A stretch of 64,000 nt of DNA, from the NCBI GenBank assembly GCA_024349245.1, contig JALDNG010000022.1, positions 15,113,501 through 15,177,500 on the forward strand. Reading direction: 5' to 3'. Positions 47,701 to 58,455 of the stretch are shown piece after piece; position 1 is the stretch's first letter; every line of letters begins with the position of its first letter. The notes beneath the pieces are model-generated. The model was given only the letters and a program-made list of their open reading frames with translations, did not search any database and was not told where the DNA came from. The DNA is from Neodontobutis hainanensis. Taxonomy: Eukaryota > Chordata > Actinopteri > Gobiiformes > Odontobutidae. A program made the translations under genes and the position numbers.

Positions 47701-49343
47701 CACAGAGACTTAGCGGCTCGTAACGTCCTGCTCATCAATGTGAATTTCGCCAAAATCAGTGACTTTGGTCTCTCCAAGGCTCTGGGCGCAGATGAAAACT
47801 ACTACATGGTAAAATTCTCACACTACAACTACTACTTTGTATATTAGTCAACAATATGTTTTCAACAGTGCATAATTACCTCAAACTGTCAAAATCCCCT
47901 TCTAAAAAAGAGATGACACATGGTTTTAGAATTTTCCAAACATAAATGGACCAGTATGACACTTATCATAGTGAAAAATAAAGCAGCTACAAGTACAAGT
48001 GAGAAGAGAGAGGATAAATGGACAGGTCTGAGGAAAGGGCTGTCTGTCAGTGATGCAGCAGTGAAAGTTAGCAACCATATAGCATTAGCATCAAAGCCGT
48101 ATTGTAAGGGTGAGTTTGTGAAAACATACAGTACATGATGAAGGCTTTTGCCAACATTAGCCTTTTTCTGTTTGAAGTTTGTTCTTATTTGAAAGCTATT
48201 GTTTGACTGGTCCACTTTAGATCAAACTGCATAAACTAAAATGAGTTTGAAACCCCTGCTACAGACAACCAGTGTTTGTTCATGGACAGGGCTGCTGTAG
48301 ATGCACACAGACCCCGGACAAATATCAGACTCCTTCGGTATAAATAACACAAACCGTACAAAACTGAAAAGTACCACCACCGCCTAAGGTCTGAAAAGAA
48401 TTTTAAAACACATGCTAATGTTTGTGTGTGGTTTTAGATAAATGATTAATTAACAAAACAACATAGTCCCGGGTCCGATCGTGCCTCTACAGGGGTGCTT
48501 GGTGTGGACTTGCGATGTTTAATATCAACACTAGATGTCACCAAAAGCTACATAATACACCTTTAATTAAACCACATTGGGAAAAAAAAGCATTTAATAA
48601 ACACAATATCTTATTCTAACTTTATTGGCAGAATGTTGTAGCATGTATGTCAATGTTGTAGCATCACTGGCACATTTTTAATCTGTTTTCTTTCGACTTT
48701 CAGGCTCGTAATGCAGGAAAATGGCCTTTAAAGTGGTACGCTCCAGAGTGTATAAGCCATCGTAAGTTCTCCAGTAAAAGTGACGTGTGGAGTTTTGGCG
48801 TCACGATGTGGGAGGCGTTTTCTTATGGAGGGAAACCTTACAAGGTACTCAATCACATATTTTAATAAACCATATTTGACTTTTTTTATATGTCAGTGTG
48901 CCGGAGTTTCTATGTATTAGTTAGGTCACTGTTTTTAAAAATGTATGTGTAAAAGTAATTGTTTTTAACTAACCAGAAAATAAAAGGACAAGAGGTGTTG
49001 GAGTTTATTAAAAGCGGGCAGAGACTGGCGTGTCCAACAAATTGTCCCGAACGAATGTACGCACTGATGATGGAGTGCTGGACCGTCAAGTAAGAAACAG
49101 AATCATATTTACTTTAATAAACTAGCGGATTAAATATTATCTGGAAGACTCCAGATGGTCACCTCCACTGTTGTCTATCTGTAAAAGTCTATAACTGACA
49201 CCCTTTCCTCTTCTTCTCTCTTTAGAACGGAAAATCGTCCTGACTTCAAGAAGGTTGAGGAGTCCATGAGATCTTTCCATTTTTCAATATCAAACAAGCC
49301 TCTGACTGAGGTAGCCTCGGTCACTGCTCAGCCTGTCAAGTAG
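41331..49343 (+). CDS. zap70: ZAP-70 tyrosine kinase (complete, 12 coding exons, 605 residues)
   Basis: Cytoplasmic tyrosine kinase that binds doubly phosphorylated ITAMs of the T-cell receptor and phosphorylates LAT and SLP-76 (known role of the family). Exons: 41331-41735, 43318-43478, 43563-43701, 45263-45344, 45430-45452, 45526-45565, 45689-45884, 46920-47126, 47616-47808, 48704-48844, 48977-49089 and 49226-49343. These join to 1818 nt with consistent phases. Domains: N-SH2 (about 10-102), interdomain A, C-SH2 (164-255), interdomain B, kinase (about 325-590). The kinase has GSGNFG (333-338), Lys357, Glu374, HRDLAARN (447-454), DFG (467-469), activation-loop Tyr480-Tyr481 and APE (495-497). 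Human ZAP-70 is 619 residues. The kinase [20 protein letters not shown] segment and the N-terminus identify ZAP-70 rather than SYK. The tyrosine equivalent to human Tyr315 is absent. Confidence 0.96.
41736..43317. other. zap70 intron 2, nothing recognised
   Basis: This is 1.6 kb of AT-rich sequence without a recognised repeat or frame. Confidence 0.6.
43318..43478 (+). CDS. zap70: zap70 coding exon 2 (interdomain A, start of C-SH2)
   Basis: The exon encodes residues 136-188, from GEAMEQAILSQAP to SWYHSKISRQEGERRLY and DGKF. It ends in phase 2. Confidence 0.95.
43563..43701 (+). CDS. zap70: zap70 coding exon 3 (C-SH2 core)
   Basis: The exon encodes residues 189-235 and completes the FLIR motif across the junction, with the phosphotyrosine-binding arginine kept, then GTYALSLVYGKTVYHY and EGTKFDTIWQ. 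The preceding intron is only 84 bp. Confidence 0.95.
43899..44243. mobile_element. Degenerate hAT-like element
   Basis: CAGAGGTTCACGCACTTTTGG at the left (five more bases vary) and AGTTTGGAAAGCACTG at the right are inverted relatives of the common hAT end CAGTGGTTCTCAAACT. No target-site duplication is visible. Confidence 0.5.
44270..44676 (-). mobile_element. 5'-truncated RTE/Rex-like LINE with perfect 12-bp target-site duplication
   Basis: On the minus strand an open frame runs from the truncation point to a TAA at about 44300: IQAAEMSFLRRVAG, SQLRWLGHLFRMPPGRLPRE, GRRPRGRPRTRWRDYVSRLA, ending LLPPRPGPG. This is the C-terminal end of a fish non-LTR retrotransposon ORF2. The 3' end reads GGATAAGCGGTAGAAGATGG followed by (ATGG)n. 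It is flanked by ATGACCAGAGTA at 44258-44269 and 44677-44688. The clade (Rex3-like RTE) is tentative. Confidence 0.88.
45263..45344 (+). CDS. zap70: zap70 coding exon 4 (end of C-SH2)
   Basis: The exon encodes LVEYLKIKPDGLVTVLGEAC and the first linker residues VNPQATG (236-262). It ends in phase 1. Confidence 0.93.
45430..45452 (+). CDS. zap70: zap70 coding exon 5 (23-bp micro-exon, interdomain B)
   Basis: The exon encodes R-TPNLPAT (263-270). It is flanked by CCTTTTAG and GTAAGTAT and lies between introns of 85 and 73 bp. Its sequence is poorly conserved, so support comes from splice signals and phase. Confidence 0.75.
45526..45565 (+). CDS. zap70: zap70 coding exon 6 (40-bp micro-exon, Tyr292-like site)
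   Basis: The exon encodes RRAGANKYTPPPT (271-283). Tyr278 sits in KYTPPP, lining up with human GYTPEP (Tyr292, the CBL-binding negative regulatory site). The acceptor is TTTCAG and the donor is CAG|GTCAGT. Confidence 0.82.
45689..45884 (+). CDS. zap70: zap70 coding exon 7 (interdomain B end, kinase glycine loop)
   Basis: The exon encodes residues 284-348. The linker reads MDCNGFNPYHDPNEL, so Tyr309 matches human Tyr319 while the position of Tyr315 holds Gly305. The kinase starts FTIQRSKLLIDEVELGSGNFG. Confidence 0.94.
45885..46919. other. zap70 intron 8, 1.0 kb
   Basis: A segment at about 46430-46600 with GACAAATTTCCCTTTGGGAC resembles a LINE 3' tail also seen near 6840-6890. Nothing else was recognised. 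Confidence 0.5.
46920..47126 (+). CDS. zap70: zap70 coding exon 8 (kinase N-lobe)
   Basis: The exon encodes residues 349-417 with VAIKVLK (Lys357), EMMREAEIM (Glu374), NPYIVRMLGLCEAE and LMLVMEMASAGPL. The gatekeeper is methionine, as in human ZAP-70. Confidence 0.96.
47127..47615. other. zap70 intron 9, nothing recognised
   Basis: This is 489 bp of AT-rich intron. Confidence 0.6.
47616..47808 (+). CDS. zap70: zap70 coding exon 9 (catalytic and activation loops)
   Basis: The exon encodes residues 418-482: [39 protein letters not shown]. It includes the paired activation-loop tyrosines. Confidence 0.97.
47809..48703. other. zap70 intron 10, nothing firm
   Basis: 895 bp. The stretch GAGTTTGAAACCCCTGCTAC near 48243 looks like one end of a hAT element, but no partner end was found. 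Confidence 0.5.
48704..48844 (+). CDS. zap70: zap70 coding exon 10 (kinase C-lobe)
   Basis: The exon encodes residues 483-529: [36 protein letters not shown]. It is phase 0 at both ends. Confidence 0.97.
48977..49089 (+). CDS. zap70: zap70 coding exon 11 (kinase C-lobe)
   Basis: The exon encodes residues 530-566: KIKGQEVLEFIKSGQRLACP, then MYALMMECWTV. It ends in phase 2. Confidence 0.95.
49226..49343 (+). CDS. zap70: zap70 coding exon 12 (C-terminus and stop)
   Basis: The exon encodes the last 39 residues, ENRPDFKKVEESMRSFHFSI, then a short tail ending QPVK and TAG at 49341-49343. The tail is about 10 residues shorter than in human. Confidence 0.94.
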
Positions 49344-50030
49344 CCTGAGACAAGGCACATTCTGTCCCAGAGCCCCACAAAGCAGCCTTTCAAATGGCCA
49401 TTAACAAACTAAAACAAAGAACTTTTTATGAACGATGCGCAGTGAACAGCTTTAGAAACAGTCTGGACGTATCTGAAAAGGCCTCAGTGACAAACACAGT
49501 GCATTTGTTACTGGGACATCAGGGTCGTAACAGAGATCTGTCTGTCAGCTGTGAATATTTCTGCGTCTTTTCACTGAAGATGATGTGAATTTTATGCAAT
49601 TTTAGCCCGTTTGTATGAGGTGTTTACTTTTTTGTTGTGACGCAATAGTCTTTAATTGTTTTGAACAGTTTTACAGAAACAAACAGGGAGATGCCATGGG
49701 GGGGGGGGGGGGCAACATTTTGAAGTGTGTGAAATAGGTCTATAGGGTTTTTTATTAAACTGTGCAAAAGTGCATTTTTTACTGATAAAACTCTTTCCAC
49801 CAGGCTATGCCACGCCCTGTTGCATTATTACAAGGGCAGACTCAACTTTACAAAAACATATATAATAAAAAAAAACTTCACGTGTTAGGTAAGTGAGGGA
49901 TGTACTTGTTTTGAGCTAAAGCAGGTTTCTCAGATGGATATTAGCCCAGCCTCTTCAAAATGTTTACAGAGAATTACAACGTTGAAATACAATTTATTTA
50001 AATAAAGAACTAAAAGAAAACCATGTCTCA
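49344..50030 (+). promoter_or_regulatory. zap70: zap70 3' UTR and polyadenylation signal
   Basis: An AATAAA at 50001-50006 is a good candidate cleavage signal about 0.66 kb after the stop. A second AATAAA lies near 50055. The UTR contains a run of 15 G at 49698-49712. Confidence 0.6.
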
Positions 50031-51283
50031 CTGTCTCGGTTTTTTATTTTGGCAAATAAAGGTTTTAGCCCCTTTTGTTAATATGTTATAAAGTAGGCTA
50101 AAATCCACTTTCCATCATCTCAAAGAAAACTTCAGAAACTCCAAAGACACAAGTAACCGGAAACTGGCGAATCCCCTTCAAAATAAAAACAGTTCTGGAT
50201 GAGACTTGTTTAAAAAAAATGACATTTTGACTTTGTCACAAGGCATTAAAATAATAAACAAAGCTTTGAAGTGGCAGTTGTCATACACATCTGTTGTATC
50301 TTCGTGTCTTTAGGTTTGGTTCACAATATACTATATTTGTCAGTGTCTCTCTGACTTGATAGACAAAAGAGGTAAAAGCTTTGGTCTTCGTGTCTTTGGG
50401 CTTTTGTAGGATTTTTAGACGGTTTAGAAATATTGTTTTATGTCAAGTGGAACAAATATAAATTAGTTGTACCAAACTAAAAATCAAGTCAAGTAAACTA
50501 TATTTCATTAGCATAGTACTATATATCTGTGCAAAGCAACATATTAGTGTTAGTGTACTTTGGCTTTAATTCATAAATAAGATAGTAAATATGATGATTA
50601 ATGCCACACTAACGACTCATTTGTGGATCCCATTGGAAGGTTAGGTCGGTGTCAGATGTGTAGTATTAATTATACAATGTGTAATACGTTACACGAAAGA
50701 TATGTGTATGTTCTTGCTAAATAGTGGCAATAGAGTTTTTTGAAAGACACCATGTCCATTAAATAAGTCTGTTCCATGTCAACGCAGCATTCATAATGAC
50801 TAAGTCCGTATGTCCTTGTGTCCTTGGGCAAGACACTCAACCCACCTTGCTTCCGGTAATGTTACAGCTGTAAAACTGGGGAATTTAAGCTAAATGTAAA
50901 TCGCTTTGGATAAAAGCGTCAGCTAAATGAATAAATATAAATGTAATAGTGTTGCTTTAACGTTAATGCTAAACTTTACCGCCACTACAACGGCATTGAG
51001 CAGAGGACTTTTATTGTGAAACCCGTCACCGGACGTTGTCTTCACTTCCTCTGCGTTGACAGTGGTGTAGTTTTCTTTTTCGGCAGGGAGGAGTCAGTCT
51101 AACAGTTTGTTTTAATGAAGTGACATGTCTATTGACTAATTATCATTTATTCAATATGCATCTCGCCATGTTTCCATAATGTAGGCTTTGCGCGGTGCTG
51201 ACGTGAAGATTTTGTCAAAAAAAAAGAAGACATTTCTTCGATAAAAGCCCGAAGGAGACTGAGCTAACAGGAAGGCGGAACAA
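50031..51283 (+). promoter_or_regulatory. mob3a: zap70-mob3a interval and probable mob3a promoter / non-coding first exon
   Basis: The interval holds a truncated SINE (50813-50935). The last 250 bp are GC-richer, with GCTGACGTGAAG near 51197, and end at a strong donor, GGAACAA|GTAAGTTC (51283/51284). The next plus-strand exon is the mob3a start-codon exon with its acceptor at 53213. The exon's 5' limit is not resolved. Confidence 0.5.
50813..50935 (+). mobile_element. 5'-truncated SINE with L2-type tail
   Basis: CCTTGGGCAAGACACTCAACC to TCGCTTTGGATAAAAGCGTC matches the body and tail of the SINE at 14056-14265 (motif trimmed to 20 bases per quote). The tRNA head is missing. Confidence 0.8.
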
Positions 51284-53213
51284 GTAAGTTCAGAAAGTGG
51301 CTTTGAAGTGAACCTTTTCATCACCGTTTGATCATCTATCTCATATAATAAGTCTTTAGGATGCGTTATATGTTTGGAAAGATGTCTATATAAAACTAAT
51401 AAAGCAGAGGGAACTGGTTTTATGTGTTAATTGTCGCTAAAGTCGGCAACAAGTCTGACTGACCGAGTTTGCTGCTCGCGTCATGAAGAAACTCCGTCAT
51501 GTGCCTTTGCTGTTTAATCTCCTGCTTTTATCGAGAGGAGTGGCTTTAAACCGAGCTAAAATGTGCTACACAATACAATACATGGGCTTCATTATTGCCA
51601 CAGGCTCCCGTTTTATTGGTGAATATCGGGCTTGACTGTAGTTTTATTGTCATTCCGCAGATTCAGGTTTAAGGCGGAATTCGTGTCTGTATTCTGAAAT
51701 AGGAAATGAGTCACATCTGCGTCTGTCAGGCCGCCTTTCTCACATTTGTAACTTCGTGCTTCTGTTGTGGTTTGTAAAAAAGGCTACCTGAGGCAAAACA
51801 CAGCCTACACTCGGCTTTACAATATGCAATGCTTTAGGCTACGATTTATCTTTCGCAATTTATGAAGTAACATTTTCACAATTTATTTCCCCAGTGTGTC
51901 ACATTACTCCATGCTTCATTTCTGTTTCCAACACTAATACCAATTTTATTTTATTTTTATGTATTGTTTATATACTTCTTTGGTGGTCAGGGGATTACCA
52001 TATATCCATATCCCAGCATGCAACTGGAGCCTAACTGGGATACACTGATGCTAGATGCCAGGGATTATCACTTAATCCCTAAAAACTATGATAAACAATG
52101 ATTTCAGTCAAATAGAGTAGAAAATATAAATGTTTTACAGTTTCTTATTCTCTGGACTTCACAGTTTATTAATGTTTCAAGGTGGAATAAAAGTAAATTG
52201 GTTAATTATCTGACTCTATAATTAGCAAAATATCATTGGTTTAAAGAGTTTTCTGTAAATGTGCACAATTTATTGATGTAAAAATATATGAAAGAAAGAA
52301 ATGCAGGTTTTATCTTCTCTATCAAACTCATTTGGTTAAACCAGGATTCAGACTCTATTTGAATAGCAAATGGTTTTAAAATACAAAATGTAAATAGTTG
52401 GGGAATGTAGTTCTTTGCTATATGGTTGTGGCGGTTGATAAAACAGTGATAAATGTGTTATATATATTGTACAGTCATAGTTTAGACGAGATTGTGTTGG
52501 GACACAATAAGAGTAATGAAAGAAAAAACTGAATTTCATTTTCACTTGTTCAAATAAATATCAAAATGAAACTATCCTAGAGCTGAGCAAGTAAAAAAAA
52601 AAGTCTGAACTATAACACTCAAAAGATTTATAGACATAAAATAGACCTCTGCTTTTATAGTGGAGCATAAGGAGTAAATTAACTAAAACGGTGACAGTTC
52701 ATTAATTGTAATCTGTGTACAATGTTTATTATAGATTTATTTTAAGGTTGTAGACAATTTTAGAATTTATGTGTCATGTTTTCAGCTTAAAGGTTTTTTT
52801 TATTTTTACATTATGACTGCACAGGAACAGGAAAACGTGTAATCTGCAAAAATAACTGTTGAATATATGAAAGTATGATCTGTGATGTTTGAATGTTCGT
52901 GTTGGCTTTTTAAAAGTTGAATTAATAAAGTAATAAAAATAGGTGACTCTGGAATAACTTGCACTGTTCACACTTTTCATTTGGTGATTCAAGGCTCTGA
53001 TTGGACAATAATATTAACTTCTATATGACCTACTTGATTATACAATATGGACAGTGGTTTGGGTTTGTGTCTATACTGTTACAGTGAAACAGATATTGCC
53101 ACAGGAGGAAATGTATGATACACTGTGCAGTGTTTTACACAGAATTTAGGTCATTCCCATTGTAAAAGTTTCTCTTCTGACCCTCCTTTCTCTCCTCTGT
53201 CTGTCCTATGCAG
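51284..53213. other. mob3a intron 1, nothing recognised
   Basis: This is 1.9 kb of AT-rich sequence. No repeat, RNA gene or conserved frame was seen. Confidence 0.6.
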
Positions 53214-53367
53214 GAATCAAGGTTGTGTTACTAGAAATACCTGAAGACAATCCTCTGCCAAAACCAGCACAGGGTATTTACACAACCTTTAGACTGCTTC
53301 CATTTCGACGGTAGATTATTGACCAGAGGCCTTCAAACAATCCACCTGTCTCTCCAACACATGCACC

Positions 53368-53785
53368 ATGTCCCTAGCCCTGAAACAAGTCTTCAACAAA
53401 GACAGGACATTCCGGCCAAAGCGTAAGTTTGAGCCCGGGACGCAGCGCTTCGAGCTGCACAAGAAAGCCCAGGCCTCTCTGAACGCCGGGCTGGACCTGA
53501 AGCAGGCCGTGCAGCTGCCCCACGGAGAGGACCTCAATGACTGGGTGGCCGTGAACGTGGTCGACTTCTTTAACCGCATCAACCTTATTTATGGCACCAT
53601 CAGCGACTCGTGCACTGACCAGACCTGTCCCGTCATGTCCGGCGGGCCTAAGTACGAGTACCGTTGGCAGGACGAGCACAAGTACAAGAGGCCCACCGCA
53701 CTGCCTGCTCCTAAGTACATGAGTCTCCTAATGGACTGGATCGAGGTACAAATCAACAACGAACACATCTTCCCCACAAATGTTG
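53368..53785 (+). CDS. mob3a: mob3a coding exon 1
   Basis: The ATG in CATGCACCATGT opens 139 codons plus one base, ending IFPTNV-G. It includes the first zinc pair C82/C87 and SGGPKYEYRWQDEHKYKRPT. Confidence 0.96.
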
Positions 53786-56700
53786 GTAAGTGTGTGGATC
53801 AGCTCTGTGTCTTAGAAACGTAACATTTACTGCATGTCATAGCGTCTCATGGCCCTCTGTGTGGAAAATCTAGAAAAACAGTTTTTAACAGTGGCTGTTC
53901 AAAATCTCGAGTCTGAAGTCCAGTCTCTTATTTACATGTTCTCTGTGGAAAATCCGGTTCCTGTGTTTTCTGTTTTTATTTTTGCCCATTTGACTTATTA
54001 GTTTTCAAGATTATGTACCCGAGTATGTGGGGGGTTTTTTGTGCAAGAAACAGATGTGGTTTATATTTCACTTCCTTCCCACAAGAAAAAATATGAAGAG
54101 TACAAATTGCATAATACAATATAATAAGAAATATGAAATCACACATGGGTATTACCCACAGTGCAATAGACAGTAGTGCAATTGATGAACTAACATGTTT
54201 GAGTAACAGATTACACTTTACTTGATACACATTTTATGATTAATATCTAAATGTTTTAATGTTTAGAGGACTTTAATAAGTTTATTATATTATTAGAAAT
54301 ACAAAATAGCTTTAAGTGCTTTATATGCTAATGTTTTAGCATATGGCTTAGCCTTAATGTTTATATGATTAATTATTTAGTTACACTGTTATTCTGAACA
54401 CATTTTAAAATGCATTATGTGCCAGATTTGCAACACGTCAGTGTCTGTACCGCATGGCAACACTTGTTTTCCACCAGATTAAGGAAATGCACAACATTGT
54501 TCATTCATTCATTCATTCATTCATTTATTTTCTACCGCTTTGTTCTATTGGGGGTCACGGGTGACTGGAGTCTATCCCAGCAGCTTTGGGCCTGAGGCAG
54601 GGTACACCCTGGACAGTGGCCAGTTAGTCGCAGGACTGACATTTAGAGACAGACGGTGACAGACAACCATTCACTCTCACATTCATTCACTAGGGACACT
54701 TTAGAGTTGCCAATTAATCTGTACCAAAACCAGAGTCGGCTGGGTTTTGAACTCGCAACCTTCTTGCTGTAAGGCAGGAGTGCTAACCACTCTGCCTCGT
54801 GCGCTCAACATTGTTGATATCGTTTATCTTATTTTAGTTTTTTTTTAATATTTATCTATACGTTTTAAAATATTTATTTTAAAGAGAATTTACTGATTTG
54901 TTAAATAAATCCAACATATTTCAGTGAATCGATAAATAACCTTGTAAAATAATTGTAAGAATATATATATTTTTTCCTAATTGAGCAGCTCAGGAAACAC
55001 ATACACCTCTTTAGTTTTGCATCCTCTCAGTTTGGTCTGTGAATGGAATTATTTTGACTCCTCTGATCATTCACAGAACAAGTTGTGCATCTACTAAGTT
55101 ATGAGTGTAATCGATAAAAGTGCCCATTGTGCCCTTATTATTTTTATTTTTTTTAAGTGCAATCGAGGACAACATTTGCAGTACAAGTTAAAACAAGGTT
55201 GTACTGAGTATTTTCAGATTAAAAATAAAGGCCACATGTATTAAATTAGCCACATTGTTGTATATAAAGGACATACCTCAAGAACACGCCGAGGTCGTCT
55301 GTACATATTATTTCATTATCTGTCATCTGCCACTGCATTCTGAAGGTTTATCATCGCTGCCTCCGAGTCAAGGCAGAAACATCTCGACCATGGATTAAAA
55401 AAACGGTGTCACACAATGTACAATACTAGGCTAATAATAGTACTAACCTTAGCTCATGTGCCCTTGAACAAATGCCAGAAATGTTATTGAATTAGTCGGC
55501 TCAAAACAAGTCTGTGGTAGATTAATCATGTTGTTAGGGCAGGGGCTTATCCCTCAAAGTGAGTTGTGTTCGTTTTTCCATCACAAACTAAGCCTAAGAC
55601 CTTTTAACATGTTGTAGTCAGGCTCAGGAGGCTTCAGTGGGGAATATAAATAGGCTGAATGTATGTTCCATTGCACAAGACAACACAGAGGCAGAATTGT
55701 CTATATGAGGGAACAGTAAAGCTACAAATCCAGCAAAACAGGAAGAAAACACAATGACTTAATAATTTGAATATAATGGTCTTTTATTGGCTTTAAACAT
55801 CCTATTTACACATGCACTGTGGATAGCAATTTTATACTTTTCTTTGAAGTTGTATTGTGTAAAATTATATAGTATGCAGTTGAAAACGTCGGTCAAAATA
55901 TGTTTTTAAATTATAGCTTTAGCCTCAAAGTAACTATAGCAACAACTTCCTCAAAACAAGCTCCGCTGTAGCTGCTGCTGTTGAAGAAGTTCTCTAAAAT
56001 GTGCCTCCCTCTTTTGTCGGGACAAACCATTTATTCAACACACCTTTTGACAAACAATTCACAATTAAATAAATGCTTATTACACAGTAAAAACTCAATA
56101 CATGTCCTCCACCCTCAGCCACACCTGAGTGACCTCTCTGCCCCACAAACAGGACAAGCCTGAATGAAAACGGAGCCGCCCAGTCAAAATGGCTCAGAAC
56201 AGTAACACTTTCTGCATGAGGCTTATGAATAAAAAATTAAAGAAAAATACAATGCAATACAATAGTTCTTTAGCTTCCGGTTTCTAGAGGAGCACAGAAC
56301 AAACAAACTGAGCCCAGAGGAAACAAAAAAAGCACTGTTGGAAAAAGAGAAGTGCATTTAAATTTTTTTTACATAATTGGGTCTAGGACATATATAAAAC
56401 AATGTTTCTCCTAATTTGTTAAAGACTTCTGACCAATGGCCTTTAGAAACAACAGCATGTCCCTGCAGGGCTACCGTAGGTGCTCACAGTCTTTAGAAAG
56501 AAGAGGTATAAGGTAATGTTAAATGTTGTAATTCTTATGAACAGACCAGTGTTTAAGAAACACAGCTCAACATGGTTCAAGCACAACTTCCCTTTTCTTC
56601 AGAAGAATTATGTGTGATTCTGATAAATAGTGATTAATTTTTAAGAAGCTCCTTTTTATAAAAGACCAAATGATCCTTTCTGGATTTATAGCTTACAGTT

Positions 56701-58049
56701 GTACCACTTTGATCAGTTAAGTCAAGATCAAGTTATATGCAATACTAACCTTAAACTAATTGTATTTTATTGTATTTATTTTGAACAATGCCCAAAAAAG
56801 AATGCTATCTGGTGGTAAACCTGTGTTGTGAGCTGTAAACCCCATGTTGTCTCTTTGGTGCAAACTCTTACCAGCTCCTCCATCTGTCCGTCTCGCAGGT
56901 ACTCCATTCCCTAAGAGCTTCATGCAGGTGGCTAAGAAGATTTTGTCTCGTCTGTTCCGGGTCTTCGTCCACGTCTACATCCACCACTTCGACCGCGTGA
57001 GCCAGATGGGCGCTGAGGCTCACGTCAACACTTGCTACAAGCATTTCTTCTACTTTGTCACTGAGTTCCACCTCATCGACAACAAGGAGCTGGAGCCTCT
57101 GGTGAGTTCAGGAGCAGATATAAAAGCAGACTTAAAACATACAGAGTAGTGTGTCAAATATGTGTATTACCATGTGTCAATGTTACATTTTTCTACATAT
57201 GGTATAAATTTGTTTCTATGCAAATCTACGCAGGTAATCAATTGTTCTACAGGCTTATGACAAATGGGATTGTTATTGAGCTCCTTGTTCATCAGTGTAT
57301 CTCCTCTGTTCACCCTCTGCTGCTCTAGAACAACACAAGTGTTTTTATCTTTGCTAAATTTAACCCAGTTAATCCCACATCAAACTATAGTGGCTTTGTC
57401 TAAATGCAGTGTACTTTACTTTATATTGATATTAATTCCTTGTGGACTGGGAGACAATATTAGCTTCATCAACTACAGTCTATTTGTTTTATCCCATGGC
57501 TCTACTTTTGCAGAGCTTGTGTTGTCTATAAACTTGGCATATTTTAACAATGAAATATTTTCGCTAAAGGTGAATATACACTAATGAAAACACACCATAC
57601 ACATAAACCATTGTGTTCCTTTTTGTTCAGCTGTGCACCACAAAGTTTTACCCAGTTTTCTGTTTTATAACACTTCTCAACACAAATCCTGCTTTGGACC
57701 TTTTAATTTACCCGATAAACAGTGATATTGGATATTGAATCACTCTTGTAACCCCCACATGATGGGACTGTCACCGATTGCCTCTTGATTAAAAAAATTG
57801 ATTTCTCTCTGTCCCGTTGTTACACAATAGTATGTTGTATTTGTCGCTTGACTCAGGGATGTAAAAATTGATGTTTCAACCTTTTTCATTAGCTTTTCTA
57901 ACAATTTGTAGTTTTGTAAAAGGTCCGTTTGCTTTAGACTTACTTATTTTTGAACTTTATTTTGAAGGACAAGTGTTCATTGTAACTCACTCTCGGCTGT
58001 TTTCTTGTGTCTGCTGCAGAAAGAGATGACCTCTCGGATGTGCCACTGA
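53368..58049 (+). CDS. mob3a: MOB kinase activator 3A (complete, 3 coding exons, 216 residues)
   Basis: Small adaptor of the Mob1/phocein family, which in general bind NDR/LATS or MST-type kinases; MOB3 members are reported to bind MST1. Coding exons: 53368-53785, 56899-57101, 58020-58049, which join to 651 nt. The exon holding the ATG starts at 53214 behind TATGCAG. Zinc ligands by family spacing are Cys82 and Cys87 (CTDQTC) and His164 and His169 (HVYIHH). MOB3 hallmarks are KQVFNKDRTFRPKRKFEPGT at the N-terminus and KEMTSRMCH at the C-terminus. SLNAGLDL, GEDLNDW, GTISD, DEHK and FPTNVGTPFPK favour MOB3A over MOB3B and MOB3C, but the MSLALKQ start resembles MOB3B. In human, MOB3A and ADAMTS10 both lie on chromosome 19p13, which agrees with the linkage here. 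Confidence 0.95.
54502..54805 (-). mobile_element. tRNA-derived SINE with (AATG)n tail and perfect 10-bp duplication
   Basis: Read on the minus strand it starts GCACGAGGCAGAGTGGTTAG, an A box, and then GCGAGTTCAAAACCC, a B box. The body contains CCAGGGTGTACCCTGCC, and the 3' end AAAGCGGTAGAAAATAAATG runs into AATG units. CAACATTGTT flanks it at 54492-54501 and 54806-54815. Confidence 0.87.
56400..56500. repeat. Dispersed repeat shared with 10690-10830
   Basis: GTCCCTGCAGGGCTACCGTA, preceded by ACAACAGCAT, matches the adamts10-intron copy. Confidence 0.55.
56899..57101 (+). CDS. mob3a: mob3a coding exon 2
   Basis: The exon encodes residues 140-207, TPFPKSFMQVAKKIL, FRVFVHVYIHHFDRVSQMGA, NTCYKHFFYFVTEFHLID and KELEPL. 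It carries the second zinc pair. Confidence 0.96.
57102..58019. other. mob3a intron 3, nothing recognised
   Basis: 918 bp of AT-rich intron. Confidence 0.6.
58020..58049 (+). CDS. mob3a: mob3a coding exon 3
   Basis: The exon encodes only KEMTSRMCH and the stop. The acceptor is TGCTGCAG, phase 0. Confidence 0.95.
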   Translation, partial: KEMTSRMCH

Positions 58050-58455
58050 GGGAGACGTACGCCGGACACACACATCTGTCCAAACCTGCAGCGGAGAACA
58101 AACAACAAAAAAAGAGTCTATTTTTATATTTAAGTACTGTAATCTATTCCAGCCACATACTGTAGGCTTTTGACATTTCCGGCGTTCAATTTGTTTTAAA
58201 ACTTTTTATTGAAGCACAGTATTAAGAAGCTGTATGTTTGTGTTGTTGCTGTATTTTATTTCAATCTCTATCATTCCAGGACGTCCCGCTCTTTTTCTAA
58301 ACAGATCAAAAAATTTGTACAATTTGTTTCTGTACATCTTTAAATGTCTGTGTCTATATATTAAACTGAGTCTAAACTTTCTCACTGTGTTTTCAGATGT
58401 TTTTAATTCTTAAAAAACACTTCCTGAGTCCAATAAAGCTTTCAAAACTCAGACC
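58050..58455 (+). promoter_or_regulatory. mob3a: mob3a 3' UTR with polyadenylation signal
   Basis: AATAAA at 58432-58437 is the best candidate, about 0.38 kb after the stop. Confidence 0.65.

Larger units (their letters stand above)
53786..56898. other. mob3a intron 2, 3.1 kb with one SINE
   Basis: It contains the SINE at 54502-54805 and a short repeat shared with 10690-10830 (about 56400-56500). Confidence 0.7.

Noticed and set aside
41331..49343. SYK instead of ZAP-70
   Set aside because: The N-terminus (LPFFYGCISRSDAEQHLKLA), the short linker and the activation-loop context fit ZAP-70 better.
53368..58049. MOB3B or MOB3C instead of MOB3A
   Set aside because: Only the first few residues favour MOB3B; most differences between paralogues, and the linkage with adamts10, favour MOB3A. 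Some doubt remains without a tree.
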